Positions 53,363 to 62,595 of a stretch of 64,000 nt of DNA are shown one piece after another; position 1 is the stretch's first letter, and every line of letters starts with the position of its first letter. Source of the stretch: Caulobacter sp. 602-2 (GTDB lineage: Bacteria; Pseudomonadota; Alphaproteobacteria; Caulobacterales; Caulobacteraceae); contig NZ_JAAKGT010000011.1 in the NCBI RefSeq assembly GCF_011043625.1, positions 1 to 64,000 of the forward strand, given 5' to 3'. Under the pieces are notes generated by a model. That model worked only from the letters and a program-made list of their open reading frames with translations. It ran no database searches and was not told the DNA's origin. A program made the position numbers and the translations under genes.

Positions 53363-53869
53363 TCAGGCCGCGTTTCGCGGCTTGCGGCCGAAAAGGTGCG
53401 GCGCCCGCCTGCGGATGGCGGCCTGCAGGGCGGTGCGCGACAGGTCGAGGCCGCCGACCTCGATGTCCACGGTGAAGGGGCCGGTGCGGTCGGAGGCCTG
53501 CTGCTCGACGACCGGCGGCGGGGTCAGGGTCAGGCTCAGCACGTGTCCGTCCTCGCCGCGGTTTTCGTACCTGGCCGACAGGATGCGGGACCAGGGCAGG
53601 AAATAGAGCGGGTCCTTGCGCGTCTCGCGCCAGCTGAGACCTTCGCCCGCGATGATCAGGCGCGGGACGCGGTCCCGGATCAGCAAGGGGACGCCGATCA
53701 CGCACCAGGCGGCGGCCAGGCCCAGCACGATCCAGGGCGGATGGTCGCCCTGCGCGGCGCGCCAGCCCATCCATGCGGCGGCGATCAACAGCATGATCGC
53801 CGAGCTGATCACGGCCTTGCGCCAGTCGCGGCGCGCCACCAGCGGGCCGGCGTCGGTGATGTCGGTCAT
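53363..53869 (-). CDS. Two-helix membrane protein with PH-like domain
   Basis: A 168-residue protein. Residues about 17-66 have two hydrophobic segments (AVISSAIMLLIAAAWMGW, WIVLGLAAAWCVIGVPLL) followed by a beta-rich domain (GLSWRETRKDPLYFLPWSRI, HVLSLTLTPPPVVEQQ) similar in arrangement to bacterial PH/YdbS-like proteins. No catalytic residue identified. Its ATG at 53869 overlaps the L,D-transpeptidase stop (ATGA), so the two are translated together. Confidence 0.8.
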   Translation of the reverse strand: MTDITDAGPLVARRDWRKAVISSAIMLLIAAAWMGWRAAQGDHPPWIVLGLAAAWCVIGVPLLIRDRVPRLIIAGEGLSWRETRKDPLYFLPWSRILSARYENRGEDGHVLSLTLTPPPVVEQQASDRTGPFTVDIEVGGLDLSRTALQAAIRRRAPHLFGRKPRNAA

Positions 53870-54372
53870 GGCTCTATCCTCACCCGCGCGCCGTCGCGCA
53901 CAAGTTTCCAGACCTCTTCTATCTCCGGGTCCGTGACGGCGATGCAGCCGTCGGTCCAGTCTCGGCCCTTGTAGAGCGCCGAAAGGGCGCCGCGGCCGTT
54001 GGGCAGGCCGTGGATCATGATGTCGCCGCCGGGGTCGACGCCCCGGGCGCGGGCGGCGGCGGCCTGGGCCGGGGTCGGGTAGCCGATCCGCAAGGCCAGG
54101 TGGAAGCGGCTGTTGGGATTGCGGCCGGTGATGCGGTAGTCGCCTTCCGGCGTGCGCCGGTCGCCCTGCCGGGTCTTCGGCGCCAGGCCCCCGCCGCCCA
54201 GCGAGACCGCATAGGTCCGCACCAGCCTCTGGCCGGCGTAGAGGCGCATGCGGTGGGCGGCCTTCTCGATGACGATGCGATCGACCGAACCTTCGATCGC
54301 CGGCGGCTGGGCCGTGGCCGCGCCGCAGCCGGCCAGGACGAGCATCATCGCCGCGAGCAGCAGGGCGCGCAT
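53866..54372 (-). CDS. L,D-transpeptidase lipoprotein
   Basis: A 168-residue protein with lipobox VLAGC (Cys about residue 16), so it is membrane-anchored by lipid. The YkuD catalytic domain covers most of the rest: HRMRLYAGQRLVRTYAVSLG, KTRQGDRRTPEGDYRITGRN, IMIHGLPNG with the His, and the catalytic Cys in DWTDGCIAVTDPEIEEVW. TDGC replaces the more usual SHGC/SRGC. Possible roles are peptidoglycan 3-3 crosslinks or lipoprotein attachment. Start ATG 54372. Confidence 0.9.
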   Translation of the reverse strand: MRALLLAAMMLVLAGCGAATAQPPAIEGSVDRIVIEKAAHRMRLYAGQRLVRTYAVSLGGGGLAPKTRQGDRRTPEGDYRITGRNPNSRFHLALRIGYPTPAQAAAARARGVDPGGDIMIHGLPNGRGALSALYKGRDWTDGCIAVTDPEIEEVWKLVRDGARVRIEP

Positions 54373-54374
54373 GT

Positions 54375-55160
54375 TCAGAACTCCGGATCGGCGGTCGCCG
54401 AGGGCGGGATGACGATCTCGATGTCGGCCACGTTCGCGTCGGCCGCGACGGGGATCAGCCGCAGGCGTCCGCCCAGCGCCTCCAGCGTGGCGGCGCCGTC
54501 CGGGCCTCGGGCCAGGGTTCGTCGCCGGGTGGCCGGCGGCCGGCCGTCGCTTTCGACCTTGAGGTCGATCGCCGCCCCCTCGGGGGTCCATCCGGCGAAG
54601 GCGATGGTGAAGCGCAGGGGCGCCAGGCCCTCGATCGGGCCGGGCTCGACCAGCACGGGTCCTGCCAGCGGCGCCTTGGGGGTGAAGCGGCGGATGATCG
54701 GGTAGTGCGGCGGCGAGGCCTCGACCCAGCGCACCACGCCGTTGACGAAGGGCAGGCAGGCCGCGGCGTCCTTCGACGGCGCGGACGTCGCGGCGCACCA
54801 GATCGTCTGGTTGCCGCCATGGTGCACCTGGCCGATCTGGCCCAGGCGGCGCTGCTCGCGGGTCGTGGCCACGCTGGAGAAGGACTGGCGGACGCCGATG
54901 ACGCGCGTTCCGGCCGGCAAGGCCACGCGTCCGTCGCGCAGCACGTCCTGGCTCAGGACGCCGGTGAACGCGAGGCGTACGGGCAGGGCGACGAGGGCGT
55001 CGCCGACGGCGGCGCGGCCGGCCGGGCGCACGGTCAGGGGGCCGTCCGCCTTGAGGGCGTGAACCGCCTCGCCGCCGGTCGGCCGGGGTGCGGGCGTCAG
55101 GGTTTCCTGCGGCGAAGACAGGAGGAGCGCCAGCGCGCCCCCGATGATCCACGAAGCCAC
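54375..55160 (-). CDS. Secreted protein of unknown function
   Basis: A 261-residue exported protein: GTG start at 55160, signal-like MASWIIGGALALLLSSPQET. The body is beta-rich with Arg/Pro content (GDALVALPVRLAFTGVLSQD, GTRVIGVRQSFSSVATTREQ) and a lone Cys pair (TIWCAATSAPS, AAACLPFV). No family recognised. It lies two bases upstream of the L,D-transpeptidase on the same strand, so the three genes 55160-53363 likely form one envelope-related operon. Confidence 0.75.
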   Translation of the reverse strand: MASWIIGGALALLLSSPQETLTPAPRPTGGEAVHALKADGPLTVRPAGRAAVGDALVALPVRLAFTGVLSQDVLRDGRVALPAGTRVIGVRQSFSSVATTREQRRLGQIGQVHHGGNQTIWCAATSAPSKDAAACLPFVNGVVRWVEASPPHYPIIRRFTPKAPLAGPVLVEPGPIEGLAPLRFTIAFAGWTPEGAAIDLKVESDGRPPATRRRTLARGPDGAATLEALGGRLRLIPVAADANVADIEIVIPPSATADPEF

Positions 55161-55229
55161 GACCTGACCGAACTCCCCACGCTGAGGCGGGCAAGCTCGG
55201 CCAGGCGGCGATCTATTTCAAGCCTGCGA

Positions 55230-56330
<1,101 letters not shown>

Positions 56331-56472
56331 GGAACTCTCGTGAATTTCGTTGGGCGGGCGCTTAGCACGGATTGTGCTGGAAGTCGCGGGGCGCGGGCGC
56401 CGAGGGCATGGCGGTCCGCCGGATCGCTTGCGGGCGACATCGGCCAGCGGCGGTCCTGTCGTTTCGCCAGGG

Positions 56473-57153
56473 TCAGCCGTCGATGATCGCGCGCATTTCG
56501 GCCTTGCCCAGCGCCGTGCCGTTGCCGGTGCGCTCGTTTTCCTGCAGCGCCAGGCGTGCGAAAGCCCTGGCGGCGTCGTCCTGGCCTTCGGCCTTTCTGG
56601 TCGTGGCGAAGATGGAGGCGGCGAAGGCCTTGTCGATGGCGAAGCCCCGCAGGTCATAACTCCCCGTCGCCAGGGCCTCGGCGGTCATGATGCGTATCGG
56701 CGAATCCGGAGCGGCAAGGGCGGCGAAGGCCGGGCGGCCGATTTCGACATAAACCCGCGCGGCCTTGGCGACGGCGGCGTCCATGCTGGCGCGCGACTTG
56801 CCGTAGCGCCACCACTGGTCCGTACCCCGCAGGGCGAGGCGGCGGCCGAACCGGCAATGGATGTCGGTGATCTTGCGAATGTCCTTCAGGCCCTCGATCG
56901 GCAGGCTGAGGGGATGGAGGCCGAGATTGATCGCGAACCGGTCGCCGTAGGTCGAGCCCTGCACCTGGACGGTCAGGGCCAGGCCGTCGACGAAGCGGCG
57001 GTAGTTGCGTCCCGAGCCGGTGAAGCCGTCCTCGCGCAGCAGCGGCGCGAGGTGCTCGCGGATCGAGGTCTCCAATTTATGTGGAGGCTCGGGCGCCGCC
57101 GGCGGGGCAGGGGCGGGCCGCAGTCGGCCGATAAGTCGCGCCAGCCAGTCCAT
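56473..57153 (-). CDS. DUF4304 domain protein
   Basis: A 226-residue soluble protein. Pattern LAPLLREDGFTGSGRNYRRF and LTVQVQGSTYGDRFAINLGL is typical of DUF4304, a family of unknown function. The Pro/Ala-rich N-terminus (RLRPAPAPPAAPEPPHKLE) is a linker. The ATG at 57153 lies two bases after the NUDIX gene's stop on the same strand, so the two are probably cotranscribed. Confidence 0.8.
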   Translation of the reverse strand: MDWLARLIGRLRPAPAPPAAPEPPHKLETSIREHLAPLLREDGFTGSGRNYRRFVDGLALTVQVQGSTYGDRFAINLGLHPLSLPIEGLKDIRKITDIHCRFGRRLALRGTDQWWRYGKSRASMDAAVAKAARVYVEIGRPAFAALAAPDSPIRIMTAEALATGSYDLRGFAIDKAFAASIFATTRKAEGQDDAARAFARLALQENERTGNGTALGKAEMRAIIDG

Positions 57154-57155
57154 GC

Positions 57156-57626
57156 TCACCACATCGGGTCGATTTCGGCGCCCTTCAGGGCTTCGGCGAT
57201 GCGTTGGCGGGTGGCGTCGGTGACGTCGTCGGGCAGGGCGTCGGGGTGGAACCAGCCGATCTCGTGGATCTCGCCCTGCTCGGCAGCCTGGCACGGCTCC
57301 CAGGCATGGATGCGGTAGACCAGCACGTGGTCGCCCGGGTGGCGCGGTTCGTTACTGTGGATCGACAGCAGGGTGGGGCGGCCGATGACGCGCACGCCGG
57401 CCTCTTCCTTCATCTCGCGCACGAGAGCGGTCTCGGCGACCTCGCCGCGCTCGACCCCGCCGCCGGGCAGGTACCAGCCGGGGACGTAGGTGTGCTGGAT
57501 CATCAGCACGCGGCCCTCGGCGTCGGTGGCCAGGCCGCGCACGCCCAGGGTCAGCCCCCGGCTCATGCGGAACCAAGCGTAGACGAAGGGGCGGGTGTAG
57601 GGTTCGACTTTTCGGCGCCAGAGCAT
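57156..57626 (-). CDS. NUDIX hydrolase
   Basis: A 156-residue NUDIX pyrophosphohydrolase. Box GGGVERGEVAETALVREMKE followed by EAGV (about 65-90) matches GX5EX7REUXEEXGU. Substrate (nucleotide sugars, oxidised nucleotides, ADP-ribose) not visible. The N-terminal MLWRRKVEPYTRPFVYAWFR and RGLTLGVRGLATDAEGRVLM are typical of the long NUDIX proteins with this start. I chose ATG 57626. Upstream frame overlaps the divergent small gene region. Confidence 0.9.
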   Translation of the reverse strand: MLWRRKVEPYTRPFVYAWFRMSRGLTLGVRGLATDAEGRVLMIQHTYVPGWYLPGGGVERGEVAETALVREMKEEAGVRVIGRPTLLSIHSNEPRHPGDHVLVYRIHAWEPCQAAEQGEIHEIGWFHPDALPDDVTDATRQRIAEALKGAEIDPMW

Positions 57627-57736
57627 GGGCGCCAGACTAGGCTGCTTCGACGCCGGGCGGCAGGCCTTGCTCCGCCGAACATTGGCCGCTAAAGCCGGAG
57701 GCGAGGAAACAACAACCAAGCCGGAGCGGCGCCAAC

Positions 57737-57817
57737 ATGCTCGCGATCCTGATCATCGCCATCTTCCTGGGCGTCATCGTCGGCCTGAACGCCTTCGAGT
57801 TCGGCCGCATCGACTGA
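57737..57817 (+). CDS. Tiny single-helix membrane protein
   Basis: A 26-residue protein, MLAILIIAIFLGVIVGLNAF plus EFGRID, with one membrane helix and a short charged tail. GGAG lies ten bases before the ATG. It is divergent from the NUDIX gene and convergent with the next gene. Too short for standard callers; the strictly hydrophobic pattern suggests a real small protein. Confidence 0.5.
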   Translation: MLAILIIAIFLGVIVGLNAFEFGRID

Positions 57818-57852
57818 TCCGGTCCGCGCGGCGGTTTCCCGCCGCGCTGCTT

Positions 57853-58419
57853 CTAGTCCCCGACCCGCGCCATCAGCCGCCGGCCGCCGGCGCGCATCAG
57901 GAAGCGGGTCTCGGCGTTGGCCGGGATGCGGGGATCGTCCCACAAAGCCAGCTGCAGCCAGGCCTCGATGCGCAGGCGGCGGGTGAGGCCGCGCGCCGTC
58001 TCGAAAGCGTCGCCCAGGTCGCGCACGGCCCGGGCCTCGACGGCCTCGGCCACCGCCTCGCCGTCGGCCAGCATCGGATCGGCGCCGGCCAGCACCCAGG
58101 CGCGAACGTCCTCGCGGGCCTCCAGCGACGGCGACAGGTCCTCGGCGAAGAACAGCGGCCAGTGCGACAGGGGGCGACGGCCCTCGGCGAGATCGCCGGC
58201 CGCCAGTTCCAGGGCGCGGCTGAGCAGCTGGTCGCGGGCCACGGGCGAATGGGCCAGGTCCTCGGCGTGCAGCGACAGTCGCGTGGCGGCCTCGCGCGGC
58301 GAAGTTCCGGAAGCGGCCTGGTCCACGTGATCGGCGGCGGCCAGCAGGGCCGCCGCGGCGGCCGCGCCCACGCCATGTCCGGGACTGGGGCAGGGGCCCA
58401 GCACGTCGTCAGCCGTCAT
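57853..58419 (-). CDS. Hypothetical helical protein
   Basis: A 188-residue soluble protein rich in Ala, Leu, Asp and Glu (GDLAEGRRPLSHWPLFFAED, REDVRAWVLAGADPMLADGE), predicted mostly helical. No family recognised. Its ATG overlaps the stop of the Rnk-like gene by 11 bases, so it is in the same transcript and may partner with it. It sits over the convergent end of the tiny membrane gene region. Confidence 0.7.
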   Translation of the reverse strand: MTADDVLGPCPSPGHGVGAAAAAALLAAADHVDQAASGTSPREAATRLSLHAEDLAHSPVARDQLLSRALELAAGDLAEGRRPLSHWPLFFAEDLSPSLEAREDVRAWVLAGADPMLADGEAVAEAVEARAVRDLGDAFETARGLTRRLRIEAWLQLALWDDPRIPANAETRFLMRAGGRRLMARVGD

Positions 58420-58840
58420 TGCGCACCGCCAGCACCAGGATGGTCCGCGTCCGGCCGCCGGCTTCCGTCCAGGAAAAGCGCTGGCGGGGTTTGAGGCCCA
58501 GCAGGGCCGCGCCGATCGGGGCGGTGACCGACACGCGACGCTCGTCGATGCTGGCCTCCTGGGGCATGGCCAGGCGGATGGTGCGCACCCGGTCGCGGTC
58601 GAGGTCGTGATAGTCGACCTCCGAACCCAGGCGCACGCGGTCGGCGGCGGGCCTGCCCTCGACCACGGCGGCGCGTTCCAGTTCCACCGCCAGCAGCGCC
58701 TGGCCGGGCGCTGCGCTGGGGTGGGCGATCAGGGCGGCGAGGGCGTCGTAGTCCGCCGCGCAGACGGTGATCGGCGGGCGCGGGTCGCGCTTGGTCGCCC
58801 CAGGGGCGGCGCGTGGAGAGAGGGGCGGGGAGGCGGGCAT
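58409..58840 (-). CDS. GreA/GreB C-terminal (Rnk-like) protein
   Basis: A 143-residue protein. The N-terminal third is Pro/Ala-rich, the middle matches the GreA/GreB C-terminal FKBP-like fold of Rnk (regulator of nucleoside diphosphate kinase): LAVELERAAVVEGRPAADRV, VDYHDLDRDRVRTIRLAMPQ and TAPIGAALLGLKPRQRFSWT. Rnk binds RNA polymerase in the secondary channel and competes with Gre factors (known family fact). The coiled-coil of GreA is missing, as in Rnk. ATG 58840 chosen; perfect palindrome at 58861-58875 lies 21 bases upstream. Confidence 0.83.
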   Translation of the reverse strand: MPASPPLSPRAAPGATKRDPRPPITVCAADYDALAALIAHPSAAPGQALLAVELERAAVVEGRPAADRVRLGSEVDYHDLDRDRVRTIRLAMPQEASIDERRVSVTAPIGAALLGLKPRQRFSWTEAGGRTRTILVLAVRNDG

Positions 58841-59234
58841 GAAGGCGCTCCTGGCGTTTGGCCATGCGGCATGGCGCGGCGTCGCGGCCTTGGTCGCGCG
58901 CCGTAGTAATTGGGGTAGGCGCGCAAGTTTTCTGGACCTCGACCGGTTATGTGTCGAAGTCTTGCGCAACGCTGTTGTCGATGTGGTTTTCGTCCCGAGC
59001 CCGGCGCACACGCGTCGATAGGGGCTCGGGACTAGGCTCCTGCGATGAGGTGGCCCGCCCTGTGCTGTTCGCGATTGAAGAATTCGATGCGATACATGGT
59101 GACGACATCATAGGTAAGGCAGCGCTGCTGTCAAATCAGGCAATCGGTGTGATCGTCGTTCGCGCGACGCGGGTCGCCGAAGCGGCCGCGGGCGGCTAAA
59201 CGAGGCGCTGGTCCTTTGCGCCGGAGAGTCGCCC
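58841..59234. other. Gap without a confident gene; hairpins and a decayed frame
   Basis: This 394-base gap lies between the Rnk-like and peptidase genes. It holds a palindrome (58861-58875) and a long hairpin GTCCCGAGCCC / GGGCTCGGGAC (58992-59032, 11-base stem, 19-base loop). Base composition near 59060-59150 is richer in A/T than its neighbours. There a minus-strand frame starts at 59097 as MYRIEFFNREQHRAGHLIAG and stops after 21 codons, and a plus-strand frame 59062-59199 reads LFAIEEFDAIHGDDIIGKAA. These look like remnants, not genes. Confidence 0.4.
58861..58875. promoter_or_regulatory. Candidate operator palindrome before the Rnk-like gene
   Basis: Perfect 15-base palindrome GCCATGC-G-GCATGGC, 21 bases before the Rnk-like start, in the expected promoter region on the minus strand. 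No regulator is assigned. Confidence 0.3.
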
Positions 59235-60359
59235 ATGTTCCATCGCCTGCCGGCGCTCGCCGCCGCCGTCGCCATCCTGCTGGCCGGTCCCGCCCTCGCC
59301 CAGGACCCGAACGCGCCGCCCCCGACCGAGGCGCACTACGCCACCGCCCGGGCGATGATCGCCGACCGCCAGAAGATCGTGGCCCCGAACGGGATCCAGG
59401 TGCTGGAGCAGGTGAACCTGAACGGCCTGCCGCAGTGGGTCTCGATCCGCGGCGTCGACAAGGCCAATCCCGTGATCATCTACGTCCACGGCGGTCCGGG
59501 CGCGACCGAGATGGGCCGGTCCTGGCCCTACCAGCAGGGCTGGGAGGACTGGTTCACCGTCGTGCAATGGGACCAGCCGGGGGCGGGCAAGACTCTGCGC
59601 TCGGGCGGCGAGGCGGCCAACCGCGCGCACCTGTCGCGGGCCCAGATGACCAAGGACCTGCTGGCGCTGATCGACGACGTGCGGGCCCGCGTGGGCGCGC
59701 GCAAGGTGATCCTGCTCGGCCACTCGTGGGGCAACGTCATCGCCCTGGACGCGGCCATGGCGCGGCCCGACCTGGTCGCGGCCTATGTGGGCGTCGGGCC
59801 GCTGTTCGCCCTGCGCGCCAACGAGGCCGCCCAATACGAGGCGCTGCTGAAGATCGCCGCCGAGCGCAAGGACGAGACGGCCCTGGCCGAACTGAAGGCC
59901 ATCGCCCCCTATCCCGGCGACGGCGAGATCCCGTTCGCCAAGGTCAATGTCGTGCGCAAATGGGTGATGGCCTACGGAGGGCTGGCCGCCTATCGCGACA
60001 ACGCCGACTTCTATTTCCGCGCCGCGCGCCTGTCGCCGCTCTATGACTATGCCGACCGCCTGGCCATCGACCAGGGCGGCCAGCTGTCGGTGCCGGCCCT
60101 GCTGCCCGACATGACCGCTGTGGATCACACGAAGATCGCGGCGACCAAGTTCCCGGTCTTCATGTTCCTGGGTCGCCACGACATCACCACGCCCTCGTCG
60201 GTGATCGAGCCGTGGCTGGGCCGCCTGAAGGCGCCGAAGAAGCAACTGGTGTGGTTCGAAAACTCCGCCCACCTGCCCCCGCACGAAGAGCCCGGCAAGT
60301 TCCTGGTCGAACTGGTCGACAAGGTGCGGCCGCTGGCGGTGGAGAAGCCGGCGAAGTAG
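59235..60359 (+). CDS. Secreted proline iminopeptidase-like alpha/beta hydrolase
   Basis: A 374-residue protein: signal peptide MFHRLPALAAAVAILLAG to ALAQ. Family S33-like peptidase features are VIIYVHGGPGATEMGRSWPY (HGGPG oxyanion), VVQWDQPGAGKTLR, the nucleophile elbow LLGHSWGNVIALDAAM, and the C-terminal LGRHDITTPSSVIEPW and ENSAHLPPHEEPGKF with Asp and His. Probably periplasmic. GGAGAG lies eight bases before the ATG. Followed by folM-like on the same strand. Confidence 0.91.
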   Translation: MFHRLPALAAAVAILLAGPALAQDPNAPPPTEAHYATARAMIADRQKIVAPNGIQVLEQVNLNGLPQWVSIRGVDKANPVIIYVHGGPGATEMGRSWPYQQGWEDWFTVVQWDQPGAGKTLRSGGEAANRAHLSRAQMTKDLLALIDDVRARVGARKVILLGHSWGNVIALDAAMARPDLVAAYVGVGPLFALRANEAAQYEALLKIAAERKDETALAELKAIAPYPGDGEIPFAKVNVVRKWVMAYGGLAAYRDNADFYFRAARLSPLYDYADRLAIDQGGQLSVPALLPDMTAVDHTKIAATKFPVFMFLGRHDITTPSSVIEPWLGRLKAPKKQLVWFENSAHLPPHEEPGKFLVELVDKVRPLAVEKPAK

Positions 60360-60368
60360 GAAGGCTGG

Positions 60369-61145
60369 ATGTCCAGCTCTTCCCCCTCACCATCCCCGCG
60401 CGGCGGCGCGCTCGTCACCGGCGCGGGGCGCAGGATCGGGCGGGTGCTGGCGCTGGAGGCGGCGCGGGCGGGCTATGACGTGGCGGTGCACTACCGCACC
60501 GCGCGGGACGAGGCCGAGGCGGTGGTGGCCGAGATCGCGGCGCTGGGCCGCCGGGCGGTCGCCCTGCCGGGCGAACTCGCCGATCCGGACATCGGCGCGG
60601 CCCTGGTCGGGGCGGCGGCAGAGGCGATCGGGCCGCTGACCCTGCTGGTCAATTCGGCCTCGACCTTCGAGGACGATCGCATCGCCGACCTGACCGTCGA
60701 CAGCTGGGACCGCCACATGGACGCCAACCTGCGCGCGCCGGTGCTGCTGGCCCAGGCCTTCGCCGCGGCCCTGCCCCGGGGGAGCAAGGGGCTGGTGGTC
60801 AATCTGGTCGACCAGCGCGTCCTCAAGCCCAATCCGCAGTTCTTCAGCTACAGCGTCTCCAAGGCGGGGCTCTGGTGGGTCACGCGCACCCTGGCCCAGG
60901 ATCTGGCGCCGGCCATTCGCGTCAACGCCATCGGCCCAGGACCGGTGCTGGCGTCCATCCACCAGGCCCCCGGCGAGTTCGAGGCCGAGGCCGCCGCCAC
61001 GCCCCTGGGCGGGCCCGTCGATCCGGCCGAACTGGCCGCGGCGATGCGCTATCTCATTGACGCGCCGTCGGTCACGGGCCAGATGATCGCGGTCGACGGC
61101 GGCCAGCATCTGGCCTGGCGCACGCCCGACGTCCTCGGTTCCTGA
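60369..61145 (+). CDS. Short-chain dehydrogenase/reductase, pteridine-reductase-like
   Basis: A 258-residue SDR. GGALVTGAGRRIGRVLALEA (15-34) holds the TGxxxRxG cofactor site typical of pteridine reductase and FolM, NSAS replaces the usual NNAS, and the catalytic Tyr and Lys are in FFSYSVSKAGLWWVTR. GQMIAVDGGQHL is the typical SDR end. The following gene folB supports a role in folate/pterin reduction like E. coli FolM. Function still inferred. Confidence 0.9.
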   Translation: MSSSSPSPSPRGGALVTGAGRRIGRVLALEAARAGYDVAVHYRTARDEAEAVVAEIAALGRRAVALPGELADPDIGAALVGAAAEAIGPLTLLVNSASTFEDDRIADLTVDSWDRHMDANLRAPVLLAQAFAAALPRGSKGLVVNLVDQRVLKPNPQFFSYSVSKAGLWWVTRTLAQDLAPAIRVNAIGPGPVLASIHQAPGEFEAEAAATPLGGPVDPAELAAAMRYLIDAPSVTGQMIAVDGGQHLAWRTPDVLGS

Positions 61146-61157
61146 AGGCCCCCGCCC

Positions 61158-61565
61158 TTGTCCGCCTCCCCCCTCTCCGAAACGCCGTTCCCGGCGCCCG
61201 TTCTCGCCAAGGTCATCGTGACCAAGGTCTTCGTGCGCGGCCTCAAGGTCGAGGCCCAGATCGGCGTCTACGACCACGAGCACGGCCGCGTGCAGCCGCT
61301 GGTCATCGATGTCGAACTCGACGTGGCCGCCAGCCACTGCGAAGAGCTGGGCGACACGGTCAATTACGAGACCATCCGCACCGCCGCCCAGGACATCGCG
61401 GCCGCCGGTCATATCGACCTGGTCGAGACCTTCGCCGAGCGTCTGGCCCAGGCCTGTTTCGACGACCATCGCGTCACCCGCGCCCGGGTGCGGGTCGAAA
61501 AGCCCCTGGCCCTGGCCCCCCACGCCGCCGCCGCCGGCGTCGAGATCACCGCCGTCCGCGGGTGA
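61158..61565 (+). CDS. folB: Dihydroneopterin aldolase
   Basis: Converts dihydroneopterin to 6-hydroxymethyl-dihydropterin in folate synthesis. The 135-residue product has VTKVFVRGLKVEAQIGVYDH near the start, LVIDVELDVAASHCEELGDT and NYETI, and VETFAERLAQACFDDHRVTR, all family-typical, ending in RVRVEKPLALAPHAAAAGVE. The start TTG at 61158 is 12 bases after the SDR stop; GTG at 61218 inside is the alternative. Its stop overlaps the next GTG start (GTGA). Confidence 0.92.
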   Translation: MSASPLSETPFPAPVLAKVIVTKVFVRGLKVEAQIGVYDHEHGRVQPLVIDVELDVAASHCEELGDTVNYETIRTAAQDIAAAGHIDLVETFAERLAQACFDDHRVTRARVRVEKPLALAPHAAAAGVEITAVRG

Positions 61566-62116
61566 GCGAACTTTCCCACAGCGCCCGCCTGGCCCCGTTC
61601 CAGCCTGAGACGGCCTGGAGCCTGGAGGACGGGACGCTGGTGGAGCGCCGCGGCGGGCGTGAACGCCGTTTCGAGCTTTCGCATCTGCGCCGCTTTCGCC
61701 TGGCCATGCCGCGGGGCGGCGGCCGCCAGCGCGCCCTGATGCTGAGCTTCGGCCGCCAGCGCGTGGCCATCGCCTCGCAGAGCTGGCGCGGTCCGGGCCT
61801 CTATGACGACCGGCTGGAGAGCTTCGCTCTGCTGGCGCGGGCGATCGCCGCCGTCGGCGCTGACCTTTCGCCCCATGCCCGCTTCGAGACCGCCGGCTTC
61901 AAGCTGCGCGACGCCACGACCCTGGTCGTCGGCCTGCTGGCGGCGGGCGCGCTGACGCTTCTGATGCTGGCGATCTCGTCGTCGATGCGCGACATGGCCA
62001 TCGGCCTGGCCGCCCGGATGGTGTTCCTGCTGCTGCTGATCTTCGCGGCCCTGCCGTGGCTGCCCAGGGGCGAGGCGCTGGATCCCCACGACCTGCCCAG
62101 GCGCTGGCTGCCCTAG
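61562..62116 (+). CDS. Membrane protein of unknown function, coupled to folB
   Basis: A 184-residue protein with a soluble Arg-rich N-terminal half (LEDGTLVERRGGRERRFELS, HLRRFRLAMPRGGGRQRALM) and two hydrophobic helices (TLVVGLLAAGALTLLMLAIS, MVFLLLLIFAALPWL) near the C-terminus. No family recognised. It starts with GTG at 61562, overlapping the folB stop. Probably cotranscribed with folB, though a folate role is not implied. Confidence 0.8.
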   Translation: MSELSHSARLAPFQPETAWSLEDGTLVERRGGRERRFELSHLRRFRLAMPRGGGRQRALMLSFGRQRVAIASQSWRGPGLYDDRLESFALLARAIAAVGADLSPHARFETAGFKLRDATTLVVGLLAAGALTLLMLAISSSMRDMAIGLAARMVFLLLLIFAALPWLPRGEALDPHDLPRRWLP

Positions 62117-62217
62117 GCGAGGGACGCGGCGGGCCTTCCCTTTCGGAAGCTTCATTTGCATCGCCGCGCGTTTTTGGCGAGCATCCGCGAAACATCGCTT
62201 TTCAAGCCAGGAACACC

Positions 62218-62589
62218 GTGACCGACGTCCAGCCCGATCCCGCCGTCCCGCCCGCCCTGCAGGACGACAAGACCATGCCGATCATCGTCTATGCCTGCTA
62301 CATCGGCGGCTGGGTGACGGGCGGCGTGTCGGCGATCATCGGCCTGATCCTGGCCTATGTCTCCAAGGGCGCGGCGCCGGAATGGCTGCAGAGCCACTAT
62401 GTCTTCCAGATCCGCACCTTCTGGCTGTCGCTGCTGTTCGGGGTCATCGGCTTTGCGACCGCGTTCCTGGGCATCGGGCTTCTGATCCTGGCCGGCATCG
62501 GCATCTGGGTGACCGTGCGCGCGATCATCGGCCTGTCGTGGCTGCTGAAGGGCCAGGCCTATCCGACGCCCCGCAACTGGATGCTCTGA
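62218..62589 (+). CDS. DUF4870-like small membrane protein, first paralog
   Basis: A 123-residue protein with three membrane helices (MPIIVYACYIGGWVTGGVSA, WLSLLFGVIGFATAFLGIGL, ILAGIGIWVTVRAIIGLSWL). Similar to DUF4870-type proteins. It starts with GTG (62218) and CCAGGAACACC provides a GGA ribosome-binding site. The next gene is a paralog sharing the HYxFxIRTFWLS motif (SHYVFQIRTFWLSLLFGV here), so it is a tandem duplication. The acidic N-terminus (TDVQPDPAVPPALQDDK) is cytoplasmic or exposed. Confidence 0.82.
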   Translation: MTDVQPDPAVPPALQDDKTMPIIVYACYIGGWVTGGVSAIIGLILAYVSKGAAPEWLQSHYVFQIRTFWLSLLFGVIGFATAFLGIGLLILAGIGIWVTVRAIIGLSWLLKGQAYPTPRNWML

Positions 62590-62595
62590 GGACCG

